A program made the translations under genes and the position numbers. This document shows, piece after piece, positions 16,132 through 23,880 of a stretch of 45,886 nt of DNA. The notes under the pieces were generated by a model, which was not told the origin of the DNA, did no database searches, and was given only the letters and a program-made list of their open reading frames with translations. The stretch's first letter is position 1; every line of letters begins with the position of its first letter. This stretch comes from JALZOC01 sp038320555 (GTDB lineage: Bacteria; Acidobacteriota; Vicinamibacteria; Vicinamibacterales; 2-12-FULL-66-21). Where the stretch lies: NCBI GenBank assembly GCA_038320555.1, contig JBBQEJ010000024.1, positions 1 through 45,886 of the forward strand. The letters are read 5' to 3'.

Positions 16132-17229
16132 TCAATTATTCTGATTCAACAACACAAAGATCATGAACACGATGATGGCGAGCAGCACGAGCAACGCAAT
16201 CTTCCAGGGACTCTTCGGGTACTGTCCGGCCATCCGGCCGTCATAGCCGTTCACCACGACTTGGTGGGTCTTCGTACCATAGAGGTACGACAACAACCAT
16301 ACCGGTACTAGTATGTGCTTGAACGTCTGTCCGGAAAACACCGGATGAATCTGCAGATTGCGAGAGGTATCCCCTGGGATCTCGGCCGCGCACATCTCTT
16401 CCAGCTTCCGCGTCATCGCATCCTGCGAGGCCTGCGCAGCGTCGAGCAGCACGATCTGATAGTGCTCGACAATGAATCCCGACAGGAACGCGGTGTCGTA
16501 CGGAACGAGCTCGGCCGTACGGAACGGCTCAATCTGTCCAAGAAGCGCGTGTGACACGCCGCGCGTCCCGGGTACCGGCTCGTCGTCAAAGAAGTGCCGG
16601 ACCAGGCCCGAGGCAGGTTCCCAGCGCACGTGCCGGACCTGCCGCGTCTGCGAGTGGCCCTGATTGTCACGGTACGACTCGGTCGTGTAGTAGTAGTGGC
16701 CCGCCTCGGCCTCCCAGGGACAGACCGCCTGCGCGTCGAACGTCCAGTACGGGATGTACACGCCCCGCACGCGATCGACAAGTGCCCGATTCTTCAGGCT
16801 GCCTGGCGCCAGCCACTTGCTCGCGTACCATCGCCGAATCTGCTCGCGGACCTGCGCCTCGGTGATCTTGAAAGGCAGAAGGCTCTGCGGCCGGATCGGC
16901 GCCTTGATCTCCGTGTAGTCAACGAGCGAAGGCGATCCGCAGAAGCCGCAGTTCTGACCGACGCGTTCCGGATCGAAGACGGAGACGGCCTTGCAGCTCT
17001 GGCACTGAACCGTACGCTTTTCCGCGAGCCACCCGCGCGCTTCGTCCGGCAGATCGCGGAGCGCTTTCGCCAGATCGTTTTCGACCAGCGCCCCCGACTG
17101 CGCGTTCACGGTGAAAGGCGCCGACGTTCCGCAGAACGGACAGACCAGCAGCTGCTTCGACGGGTTCCACTCCGCCTGCGCCCCGCACGCGGCGCAGGGA
17201 TACTTCTCGAGAGCGGCAATATCCGGCAT
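16132..17229 (-). CDS. Zinc-ribbon protein with C-terminal membrane anchor (YdjG-like)
   Basis: A 365-residue protein. Two zinc ribbons open it: CAAC...CPFC (about 12-36) and CQSC...CGFC (about 77-98). A long middle domain follows (about 120-335, with the family phrase KHILVPVWLLSYLYG), and one membrane helix near the C-terminus (KIALLVLLAIIVFMIFVLL). Database entries of this type are often called primosomal protein N'-like, but no helicase motif is present. In Bacillus, YdjG of this form sits with the SPFH protein YdjI in a membrane complex that recruits PspA; the SPFH gene just upstream here supports a similar pairing. No Shine-Dalgarno sequence is visible: the leader holds an octamer array. 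Confidence 0.82.
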   Translation of the reverse strand: MPDIAALEKYPCAACGAQAEWNPSKQLLVCPFCGTSAPFTVNAQSGALVENDLAKALRDLPDEARGWLAEKRTVQCQSCKAVSVFDPERVGQNCGFCGSPSLVDYTEIKAPIRPQSLLPFKITEAQVREQIRRWYASKWLAPGSLKNRALVDRVRGVYIPYWTFDAQAVCPWEAEAGHYYYTTESYRDNQGHSQTRQVRHVRWEPASGLVRHFFDDEPVPGTRGVSHALLGQIEPFRTAELVPYDTAFLSGFIVEHYQIVLLDAAQASQDAMTRKLEEMCAAEIPGDTSRNLQIHPVFSGQTFKHILVPVWLLSYLYGTKTHQVVVNGYDGRMAGQYPKSPWKIALLVLLAIIVFMIFVLLNQNN

Positions 17230-17235
17230 CGGAGG

Positions 17236-17267
17236 CTAAAGTTCTAAAGTTCCAATGTTCTAAAGTT
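17236..17267. repeat. Octamer array, left arm (NGTTCTAR)
   Basis: In-register 8-bp units AGTTCTAA, AGTTCCAA and TGTTCTAA flanked by half units. The array lies seven bases upstream of the start of the zinc-ribbon gene. Its inverted counterpart is at 17352-17388. Confidence 0.75.
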
Positions 17268-17351
17268 GGTCGGTGGTGTCTCGACGCGGCAATTGAAGCC
17301 GGCGCACACGGTCACCCTCGGAACGGTAACGAGACTCACACGGTGGAAACC

Positions 17352-17388
17352 CTAGGACGCTAGAACGCTAGAACGTTAGAACGTTAAA
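17352..17388. repeat. Octamer array, right arm (inverted copy)
   Basis: Plus-strand units CTAGGACG, CTAGAACG, CTAGAACG and TTAGAACG, plus a partial unit. On the minus strand these read CGTTCTAA/CGTTCTAG, the same family as the left array. It abuts the stop codon of the SPFH gene. The 84 bases between the two arrays hold no gene. Confidence 0.75.
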
Positions 17389-17390
17389 CT

Positions 17391-18434
17391 CTACTTCGCC
17401 AGATATTCGTCAACCGCGCTGCGTTTGATGCGGTACGATGAGCCGATCTTCTTCGCGGCAAGCTCGCCCGACTCGATGATCGTCATCACATCGGCCTCCG
17501 GCACGCCGAGGGCCTGCGCCACATCTGCCGGGGACAGCAGTTCCGCGGGGGCCGCCGGTGCCGGGGGCCGTCCGGCACCCGCAGCCGGCATGCCCTGCTG
17601 CTGCATGATCTGCTGCGCGATCGACAGTCCGACGGCAAGCTCCGTCGCCATGCCGCCCGAGCTTCCGCCCTTCTCCATCCCCTGCGCCATCTGGAATTTG
17701 ACGTAGTCGTTGAGGTTCCCGACGGCCGCCATGCTCGAGCGCTTGTCGATCGCCTGTTCCACCTCCGGCGGCACCGAGACGTTCTCGACGATGAAGCTGG
17801 CTATCTGGAGGCCGTACTTCGCGGTAACCACCGGGTTGATGAGCGGCAGGAGCGCCTCGCCGAGCTCGCTGTAGCGGCTCGCCACGTCGAACACCGGAAT
17901 CTTGGCCGATGCGAGCGCGTCGGCAAAAATGCTGACGATGCGCGATCGCATCGTGTCGGCGAACTCGTCGACCCGGAAATTCTGATCCGAGCCGGCGACT
18001 TCCTTCAGGAACAGCTTCGAATCCACGATCTTGAAATCGAACGTGCCGAACGCGCGGGCGCGGACAATCCCGAGATCGTCGTCGCGCATCATGATCGGAT
18101 TCGCGGTTCCCCACTTGTTCCCCGTGAAGAGGCGCGTCGTCACGTAGTAGACGTCAGCCTTGAAGGGAGAATTGAATCCGTACTTCCACGATTTCAGCCG
18201 AGTCAGAATCGGGATGTTGTCCGTCGTCAGCGTGTGTTTGCCGGGGCCGAACGTATCGCCGAACTCGCCGAGGTAGACGAACTGGACCTGCTGCGACTCC
18301 CGGACGATCAGCTGCGCGCCGTTCTTGATCGCCTTGTCCTCGTCTGGAAACCGGTACGAGAGTGTGTCCCGCGAATCATCGGTCCACTCGATGACGTCGA
18401 TCAGCTCGCCTTTGATGAAATCCATCAAACCCAT
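17391..18434 (-). CDS. SPFH-domain protein with C-terminal excisionase-type HTH (YdjI-like)
   Basis: A 347-residue protein. The ATG at 18434 begins MGLMDFIKGELIDVIEW, the usual opening of the SPFH group misnamed virion core protein; GTG 18446 is an alternative. The SPFH/Band-7 domain spans about 20-240 (including VRARAFGTFDFKIVD and ENVSVPPEVEQAIDKR). A low-complexity linker rich in Gly, Ala, Pro and Gln comes next (about 250-297). The last 50 residues form a MerR/Xis-like helix-turn-helix (LSPADVAQALGV and SYRIKRSAVDEYL). SPFH proteins build membrane-microdomain scaffolds. The HTH replaces the zinc ribbon often found at this end. It sits directly upstream of the zinc-ribbon gene on the same strand. 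Confidence 0.88.
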   Translation of the reverse strand: MGLMDFIKGELIDVIEWTDDSRDTLSYRFPDEDKAIKNGAQLIVRESQQVQFVYLGEFGDTFGPGKHTLTTDNIPILTRLKSWKYGFNSPFKADVYYVTTRLFTGNKWGTANPIMMRDDDLGIVRARAFGTFDFKIVDSKLFLKEVAGSDQNFRVDEFADTMRSRIVSIFADALASAKIPVFDVASRYSELGEALLPLINPVVTAKYGLQIASFIVENVSVPPEVEQAIDKRSSMAAVGNLNDYVKFQMAQGMEKGGSSGGMATELAVGLSIAQQIMQQQGMPAAGAGRPPAPAAPAELLSPADVAQALGVPEADVMTIIESGELAAKKIGSSYRIKRSAVDEYLAK

Positions 18435-18507
18435 CGCACACCCCACTGGAGGGCCGGCTGCCCGCCGGCTTGGGAAAGATCTATTCTAGTAGTTATTTGA
18501 GGCTCGA

Positions 18508-19212
18508 ATGACCGACGCCAGGTCGCTGCATTGTCCGAATTGCAGCGCCGCGGCCGATCCGCACGCCGCCCGATGTCCGTACTGCCGCGCGCGGCTCGCC
18601 ACGGTCAGCTGTCCACGCTGTTTTGCGCTGATGTTCGACGGCGCGGCGTTCTGCCCCGCGTGCGGCGCCCGCTCGGTGAGAGCGGAGCCTCAGCCCTCCT
18701 CGACGGCCTGCCCGGCCTGCCGCGGCGCGATGGTACGCGTCATCATCGGGGACCTCGCGCTCCTCGAATGCGCCTCGTGTGACGGCGTCTGGGTCGAAGC
18801 GGTGGAATTCGAGCGCATCTGCGCCGACCGCGAAGCCCAGCGAGCCGTGCTGCACCGCTGGAATGCCCACACGGTGGAGGCACCCGGAACCCGGATGCGC
18901 TACCGGCCGTGCATCAGATGCGGCAAACTGATGAACCGCGTGAACTTCGGCCGGATGTCCGGAACAGTCGTCGATGTGTGCCGCGGGCACGGGACCTTTC
19001 TCGACGCTGGAGAACTGCACGCGATCGTCACGTTCATCACGGACGGAGGTCTCGATCGGGCGCGGCAGCGCGAAAAAGACGACCTCGAGGAGGAGCGGCA
19101 CCGCCTCGGGATGCTGAAGGCCCAGATCGAGTCCGCCTCCCGTTTCTCGTCCGACTGGGAACACCGATCGGCCAGCCTGCTCGACATCCGCCGGCTGCTG
19201 AAAGACGAGTAG
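18508..19212 (+). CDS. Double zinc-ribbon / zf-TFIIB protein
   Basis: A 234-residue protein that starts nine bases after a GAGG site. It holds four Cys-rich units: a double zinc ribbon (CPNC...CPYC and CPRC...CPAC, about 10-55), a zf-TFIIB domain (CPAC then CASCDGVWVEAVEFE, about 70-108) and a second zf-TFIIB-like domain (CIRC then CRGHGTFLDAGEL, about 135-172), in which one ligand is His. The C-terminal ~55 residues are charged and helical. Such proteins are uncharacterised and often lie near SPFH or membrane genes. It is divergent from the SPFH gene across 73 bases, so the promoters face each other. Confidence 0.82.
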   Translation: MTDARSLHCPNCSAAADPHAARCPYCRARLATVSCPRCFALMFDGAAFCPACGARSVRAEPQPSSTACPACRGAMVRVIIGDLALLECASCDGVWVEAVEFERICADREAQRAVLHRWNAHTVEAPGTRMRYRPCIRCGKLMNRVNFGRMSGTVVDVCRGHGTFLDAGELHAIVTFITDGGLDRARQREKDDLEEERHRLGMLKAQIESASRFSSDWEHRSASLLDIRRLLKDE

Positions 19213-19226
19213 ACGGCGGTTGGTGG

Positions 19227-19634
19227 TTATTCCGGTTCGAAGGTGAGCGCCACGCCGTTGATGCAGTAGCGCAACCCGGTCGGCGGCGGACCATCCTCGA
19301 AGACGTGTCCGAGGTGGCCGCCACAGCGGCGGCAGTGCACTTCGGTCCGCGTCATGAAGAAGCTCCGATCGGTCGACGACCCGACCGACCCTTCGATCGG
19401 GGCGAAGAAGCTCGGCCAACCAGTCCCGCTTTCGAACTTCGGCCCCGATTTGAAGAGCGGGTTCCCGCACGCAACGCACGTGAACGCGCCGGCGCGTTTC
19501 TCGCGCAGCAGCGCGCAGCTCCCCGCACGCTCCGTTCCATGCTCGCGGAGCACGTGGTACTGTTCCGGCGTCAGTTGTCGGCGCCACTCCTCATCCGACT
19601 TCACGACCTCGAAGGTTTCACTTGATTGCGTCAT
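19227..19634 (-). CDS. msrB: Peptide-methionine (R)-S-oxide reductase MsrB
   Basis: A 135-residue enzyme that reduces the R-epimer of methionine sulfoxide. The zinc-binding pairs are Cys53/Cys56 and Cys101/Cys104, the signature GTGWPSF is at 70-76 and the catalytic Cys124 lies in LRYCINGVAL; most relatives have RYCINS, so the residue after Asn is changed to Gly. There is no signal peptide, so it acts in the cytoplasm. Its ATG overlaps the TGA of the upstream pseudoprotease gene (ATGA), with GGAG in the upstream coding end, so it is translationally coupled as the last gene of the coxL-to-msrB run. Confidence 0.95.
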   Translation of the reverse strand: MTQSSETFEVVKSDEEWRRQLTPEQYHVLREHGTERAGSCALLREKRAGAFTCVACGNPLFKSGPKFESGTGWPSFFAPIEGSVGSSTDRSFFMTRTEVHCRRCGGHLGHVFEDGPPPTGLRYCINGVALTFEPE

Positions 19635-20440
19635 TTCTTCTCCGTGGCCTGCCTGGCGATGTCGAGCACATCGGCTGCCGGAAGGACAACCGACAGCAGT
19701 CCGAGCCCTTCTGGTCCATTCATCGCGGCGAAGGCGCTTGGCCGATCGTTGGCGATCTGCCGCAACGTCAGGATACCGACAATCTTGCCGTTTGGCAGAA
19801 ACGCGGGGGTTCCGACCCCGGCTGTTTCTCCAGAGAGGACGAAGAACGTGCGCGGCTTCGACACGATGCCGCCAATCTCGCGCAGCGCCGCCGCCGGCAC
19901 CCAGCCGCCGACCCGCCCCAGGCGGCCGAGGACGACCACCTCGTCGAGCATGGCGGGCTGCGCGGCATCCGCGAGGTTGATCGCCACAAACGCCTTGTCC
20001 GGCGCCGTCGTCGGACGGATGAACGCGAGATTCAAGTCCTCGTCGCGGAGCGCAATCGTAGCCTGAATTTCACGGCCATCCGACAAGCGAATCTTCACGT
20101 CGGTCGGCTCGCTGGCGATATCGACCCCCTGCGCGCCCGCCGCGCCGGCGCCCATCAGCTTCGTCATCATGGCGCCCGGATTAATCGAGCCGAGCGACAC
20201 GACCGTCAGCCCGCCGGGATCGATCACGGTCCCCACCGCCTCGATCGTATCGTCGCTGGACTGCATTTCGCGGCCAGCCATCGACATCCGCATTTTCACG
20301 ACAACCCGGACATTTACGATCGCGGCCTGCCACTTCTTCACCAGCTCGCGCGCCGCGGCCCGCGTGTCCTGCGCGTGGCTGGGTATGGCCGTGAGCACTC
20401 CGCACGCCAAGGCGATGACCAATGCCCGTAACTTCAACAT
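19631..20440 (-). CDS. Secreted trypsin-fold protein lacking catalytic His and Ser (pseudoprotease)
   Basis: A 269-residue exported protein. The ATG at 20440 has AGGAGATTC directly before it. A signal peptide (1-23, ending SHA) is followed by a trypsin-like double-barrel sequence. The aspartate region is kept (RDEDLNLAFI, about 132-141). The site matching the catalytic histidine reads VVSLGSI (about 80-86), and the site matching GNSGG reads ETAGVGTPAF (about 205-214), so both His and Ser appear lost. It is probably a binding or regulatory partner rather than a protease; that is inference. It lies 40 bases after an active-looking HtrA gene and overlaps msrB. Confidence 0.8.
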   Translation of the reverse strand: MLKLRALVIALACGVLTAIPSHAQDTRAAARELVKKWQAAIVNVRVVVKMRMSMAGREMQSSDDTIEAVGTVIDPGGLTVVSLGSINPGAMMTKLMGAGAAGAQGVDIASEPTDVKIRLSDGREIQATIALRDEDLNLAFIRPTTAPDKAFVAINLADAAQPAMLDEVVVLGRLGRVGGWVPAAALREIGGIVSKPRTFFVLSGETAGVGTPAFLPNGKIVGILTLRQIANDRPSAFAAMNGPEGLGLLSVVLPAADVLDIARQATEKK

Positions 20441-20480
20441 GAATCTCCTGGGACGTCCTGTTCGCAAAAAGAGCTCTCTC

Positions 20481-22526
20481 CTACCGGGCAGGGGACGGTG
20501 TCCAGCCGGTTTGGAGCTCGACGAAAAACGTGCGAATACCTCGGCGCACCTTCATGACGACCGACTGCGGCTTCTCGCGGGCGACGCGCCCCATTTTCTG
20601 CTGGACGGCGGCGACATCGGCGGCCGGGTCGCCGTCGATCGCGAGAATCACGTCACCGTCGGCCAGGTGGCCGAGCGCGGCCCACCCGCCCTCGCGAACG
20701 GCCTCGACGAGTACGCCTGGCTGTCCCTCCGGAAGGCCGGTGGCCACTCGATCGGCGGCCGCCACGTCGCGCACCCGGAATTCGAATTCACGATCTTCGT
20801 ACTTCTTCATCTCTCGAGGCAGCCGCGGCGATGCATCGAGCGTCACGGAAATCTTCCGATCTTCGTTACCGCGGCGGATCGAGAGCTCGACGGTTGACCC
20901 GATGCGGTACTGTCGGATCATCGTCGCGAAAAGGTCCGTGTCGGAAGGCTGGGACGCCTGGATCGCCGTGCCGTCGATCGCGGTAATGATGTCGCCCACC
21001 TGCAGCCCCACCGCGGCCCCTTCCCGAAGCACCCGCGTGACCCGCCCGCCGCTCTGGCTCGCAACGCCCAGTTTCTCCGCGAGGTCGCGGGTCAGGACCT
21101 GGACGTTCACCGGCACCCACACCTTTCTCGCTTCGAGGCCGGGATCCTCGAGGGCCGCGCGGCCGACCTCGACGACGGTCAGCAGCCGTTCTCCACGACG
21201 CTCGAATGTCACGAGCGCGTGCGCCGGCCCATTCCGGCCGCCCGTCATCCGCTCGGTCTCGGCCGCGAGCGCCTCGACGTTTGCGACCGGGTTCCCGTCA
21301 AACGACACAATCACATCGTCGTCGGCGAGCGAAGGCTTCGCGTCGTCTGCCGGACCACCGGGACGCACACCGTTCACGCGCACGCCCGTGCGATCCGCCC
21401 GGCGGAGCTCTTTGGCTGACCATGCGGTCAGATTCGACGCCGTAATACCGAGCGCAGGCAACTCGTGTACCAGGGCTTCGGCGCTTTCACGCTCCTCGGG
21501 GACGACCGTGAAGGTTCGTTCGACACCGCCGCGCACCACCGTCGCGGCGACCGGCTTACCCATCGGCAATCGCATCACGACCTGATTGAAGAGAGGCAGC
21601 TCTTCCGCGAACCGCACGTTGATGTCGCGATCCGAGAGCTTGACCAGTACGTCCCCGGCCAGGAGCCCCGCCCTCGCGGCGGGCGATCCCTCGACCGTTC
21701 CGCCGACGAGCGCGCCGCGCCGGACGGTTGAGGACTTCAGGAGCGGTTGCACGTCGAGACCGATCCAGCTTCGATGCACCCGGCCATCCCGCAGGAGCGC
21801 GTGCGAGACTTCCTGTGCGAGGTCGCTCGGAATCGCACCCGCGAGCCCCATGCTGATCTCATTGACGCCGACGATTTCCCCCGACATGTTGACGAGCGGA
21901 CCGCCGGAGTTCCCGCCGAAGATCGCGGCGTCGTGGCCGATCCAGCGCACGATCGATCCCACGTCCTCCCCATCGAGCGTCATGCGATTGAACGGCCAGA
22001 AGAGGCCGGGCATGATCATTTCCGTGTTGCTGACGATGCCCATCGTGACCGATTGCGAGAGAGCAAGGGGACTGCCGAGCGCCATGACGCTGTCGCCGAC
22101 TTTGAGGCGCCCCGCATCGCCAAAGCGCGCCGCTGGAAACGTCCGTGGACTCGAGGGCCGCAATTTGATGATGGCGATGTCGGACAGCGGGTCCGTGCCG
22201 ACGAGATCGGCCGGCATCTCTTCCCGATTCGCCAGCGTGCAGATGAGGGACCGTGTCCGGCCAGCGACGTGATGATTCGTGAGGACGTGTCCTTCCGGCG
22301 TGATTATCGTGCCGCTGCCGGATGCCTCGCGCTTCAGTTCCCGGCCTTCCTCGTAGGCATACGTGACGACGTGAATGCGGACCAGGCTCGGCGAGACCTT
22401 CGCCAGCGCGGCCTCAATGTCTGGCTCCGCAGGGGGCGACTGTCGGGCGGCACCGGGCACTGCCAGAGCCAGCCATGCTAGTACCGCCACGAACCCTGTC
22501 CTATACCCGCGGAACGTCACGATCAA
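20481..22526 (-). CDS. HtrA/Deg-like periplasmic serine protease with four PDZ-like domains
   Basis: A 681-residue exported protease. A signal peptide (about 1-28) is followed by a trypsin-like domain with an intact triad: His86 (TNHHVAG), Asp116 (DPLSDIAII) and Ser207 (GGNSGGPL). Four PDZ-like repeats then follow, at about 250-345, 365-450, 475-570 and 590-670, each with a G(D/E)V(I/L) or DDVI core. Most HtrA proteins have one or two, so this one is long. It likely degrades or holds misfolded envelope proteins. The start appears to be TTG 22526, five bases after GGAGGA and overlapping the TGA of coxM; GTG 22520 is an alternative. This overlap ties the protease to the molybdenum hydroxylase genes. 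Confidence 0.9.
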   Translation of the reverse strand: MIVTFRGYRTGFVAVLAWLALAVPGAARQSPPAEPDIEAALAKVSPSLVRIHVVTYAYEEGRELKREASGSGTIITPEGHVLTNHHVAGRTRSLICTLANREEMPADLVGTDPLSDIAIIKLRPSSPRTFPAARFGDAGRLKVGDSVMALGSPLALSQSVTMGIVSNTEMIMPGLFWPFNRMTLDGEDVGSIVRWIGHDAAIFGGNSGGPLVNMSGEIVGVNEISMGLAGAIPSDLAQEVSHALLRDGRVHRSWIGLDVQPLLKSSTVRRGALVGGTVEGSPAARAGLLAGDVLVKLSDRDINVRFAEELPLFNQVVMRLPMGKPVAATVVRGGVERTFTVVPEERESAEALVHELPALGITASNLTAWSAKELRRADRTGVRVNGVRPGGPADDAKPSLADDDVIVSFDGNPVANVEALAAETERMTGGRNGPAHALVTFERRGERLLTVVEVGRAALEDPGLEARKVWVPVNVQVLTRDLAEKLGVASQSGGRVTRVLREGAAVGLQVGDIITAIDGTAIQASQPSDTDLFATMIRQYRIGSTVELSIRRGNEDRKISVTLDASPRLPREMKKYEDREFEFRVRDVAAADRVATGLPEGQPGVLVEAVREGGWAALGHLADGDVILAIDGDPAADVAAVQQKMGRVAREKPQSVVMKVRRGIRTFFVELQTGWTPSPAR

Positions 22527-23398
22527 TGAGTCCTCCGTAAGAGCGTCTCCGATACAAACTGTATCAGCAGATTCCGCGCGACGTGCAGCCGGTAGCTGGC
22601 GCTCGAGCGCATATCGTCGATCGGCGCGATGTCATGTTCGAGCGCGAGCGAGGCGGCGGCCGGCAGCTTGTCGTCAAGCGTACGGCCGCGGAGGACCGAC
22701 TCGACGCCTGGGCAGCGCACGACGGCCGGCGCGACACTTCCGAAAGCGATGCGAACATCGCGAATGACCTGGCCGTCGAGATCCGCCGCGGCCGCAAAGC
22801 AGATCTTCGAAATCGCCTGCGCCTTGCGCGTGCCGACCTTTCGGTACGCTTGTATCCAGGAGCCGCGCCCTCGCGGAAGCGTAATGCTCTTGATGATCTC
22901 GTCAGCCTTCAGGTCCATGGCTTTGTAGCCCGAATGAAATCGCTCGTAGGGCACGCGCCGCGAGCCTCGCGCGGAAATCAGCTCGAGCTCCGCGTCGTAG
23001 ACGAGCAACGCGGGAGGCGTATCGGCCGCCGGAGACGCGTTCGCGATATTGCCGCCAAGCGTGCCGCGGTTCTGCGTGGCGGCACCGCCGGTTTGTTCGG
23101 CCGCGCGGCATAACAGGGGAAATTCCGCACCCAGGACCGGGTGCGCGAGCACATCCGTGTACGTCGTCAGCGCGCCGAGCGTCACGGTGTCGGTTGCCAC
23201 GACGGTGCCACTGAGCTCTTTCAGCCCCCAGAGGCTGACGTATTTTCCCGGCGGCAGTTTTCCCGCCTCGAAGAGCACCATCAGATCGGTGCCGCCGGCA
23301 AACGGGCGCCACGAGCCTGGTTCGTCGGCAAGCATCCGCAAGACCGCGGGCAGATCCTTTGGCGCCCGGAGATCGAACGCGGGAAAATAGCCTCTCAC
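22523..23398 (-). CDS. Molybdenum hydroxylase FAD-binding subunit (CoxM-like)
   Basis: A 291-residue medium subunit that carries FAD and passes electrons from the iron-sulfur subunit to an acceptor. It shows the FAD-binding motifs AGGTDLMV (about 36-43) and TLGGNIANASPAAD (about 112-125) and the CO-dehydrogenase flavoprotein C-terminal domain. GTG 23398 overlaps the TGA of the iron-sulfur gene (GTGA), which decides the start. The TGA stop in turn overlaps the TTG start of the HtrA gene. The order large-small-medium is unusual but known in this family. Confidence 0.9.
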   Translation of the reverse strand: MRGYFPAFDLRAPKDLPAVLRMLADEPGSWRPFAGGTDLMVLFEAGKLPPGKYVSLWGLKELSGTVVATDTVTLGALTTYTDVLAHPVLGAEFPLLCRAAEQTGGAATQNRGTLGGNIANASPAADTPPALLVYDAELELISARGSRRVPYERFHSGYKAMDLKADEIIKSITLPRGRGSWIQAYRKVGTRKAQAISKICFAAAADLDGQVIRDVRIAFGSVAPAVVRCPGVESVLRGRTLDDKLPAAASLALEHDIAPIDDMRSSASYRLHVARNLLIQFVSETLLRRTH

Positions 23399-23880
23399 CG
23401 CGAATCGTTGTCCAGTCGGCGGCACGCGTCCAGCACAGCGTCGAAGATCCGCATGTAGCCGGTGCACCGGCAGAGGTTGCCGGCAAGGCCGGCACGAATC
23501 TCCGCATCGTTTGGATGGGGGTTTCGTTCAAGAAGGCTCACGGCCGCGAGCACCATGCCGGGCGTGCAGATGCCGCACTGTGCGCCGCCGCGTGCGATGA
23601 ATGCCTCCTGCACGGCGTGCAACCGTTCACCCTGTGCCACCCCTTCGATCGTGACGATGACGGCGCGTCCCGCCTGGATGAGCGGGACGAGGCAGCTGTT
23701 CACGAGGCGGCCGTCGAGCAGGATGGAACACGCGCCGCACTCCCCTTCGCCGCATCCCTCCTTGACGCCGGTGAGATGAAGATCGCGCAGCGCATCGAGC
23801 AGCCGCGTCATCGGATGTCCGCTCAATACTGCGGCCGTTCCGTTGACAATGCACTGAACAGAGACGGTCAGATCAGGCAA
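23395..23880 (-). CDS. Molybdenum hydroxylase [2Fe-2S] subunit (CoxS-like)
   Basis: A 161-residue iron-sulfur subunit. The plant-type ferredoxin domain holds CGEGECGACS with a fourth Cys in NSCL. The C-terminal helical domain has CGICTPGM and LCRCTGY, the second cluster. Both [2Fe-2S] sites are complete. It moves electrons from the molybdenum cofactor in the large subunit to the FAD in CoxM. Its start overlaps the end of the large-subunit gene by eight bases. No Tat signal is present, so the complex is probably cytoplasmic. Confidence 0.94.
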   Translation of the reverse strand: MPDLTVSVQCIVNGTAAVLSGHPMTRLLDALRDLHLTGVKEGCGEGECGACSILLDGRLVNSCLVPLIQAGRAVIVTIEGVAQGERLHAVQEAFIARGGAQCGICTPGMVLAAVSLLERNPHPNDAEIRAGLAGNLCRCTGYMRIFDAVLDACRRLDNDSR

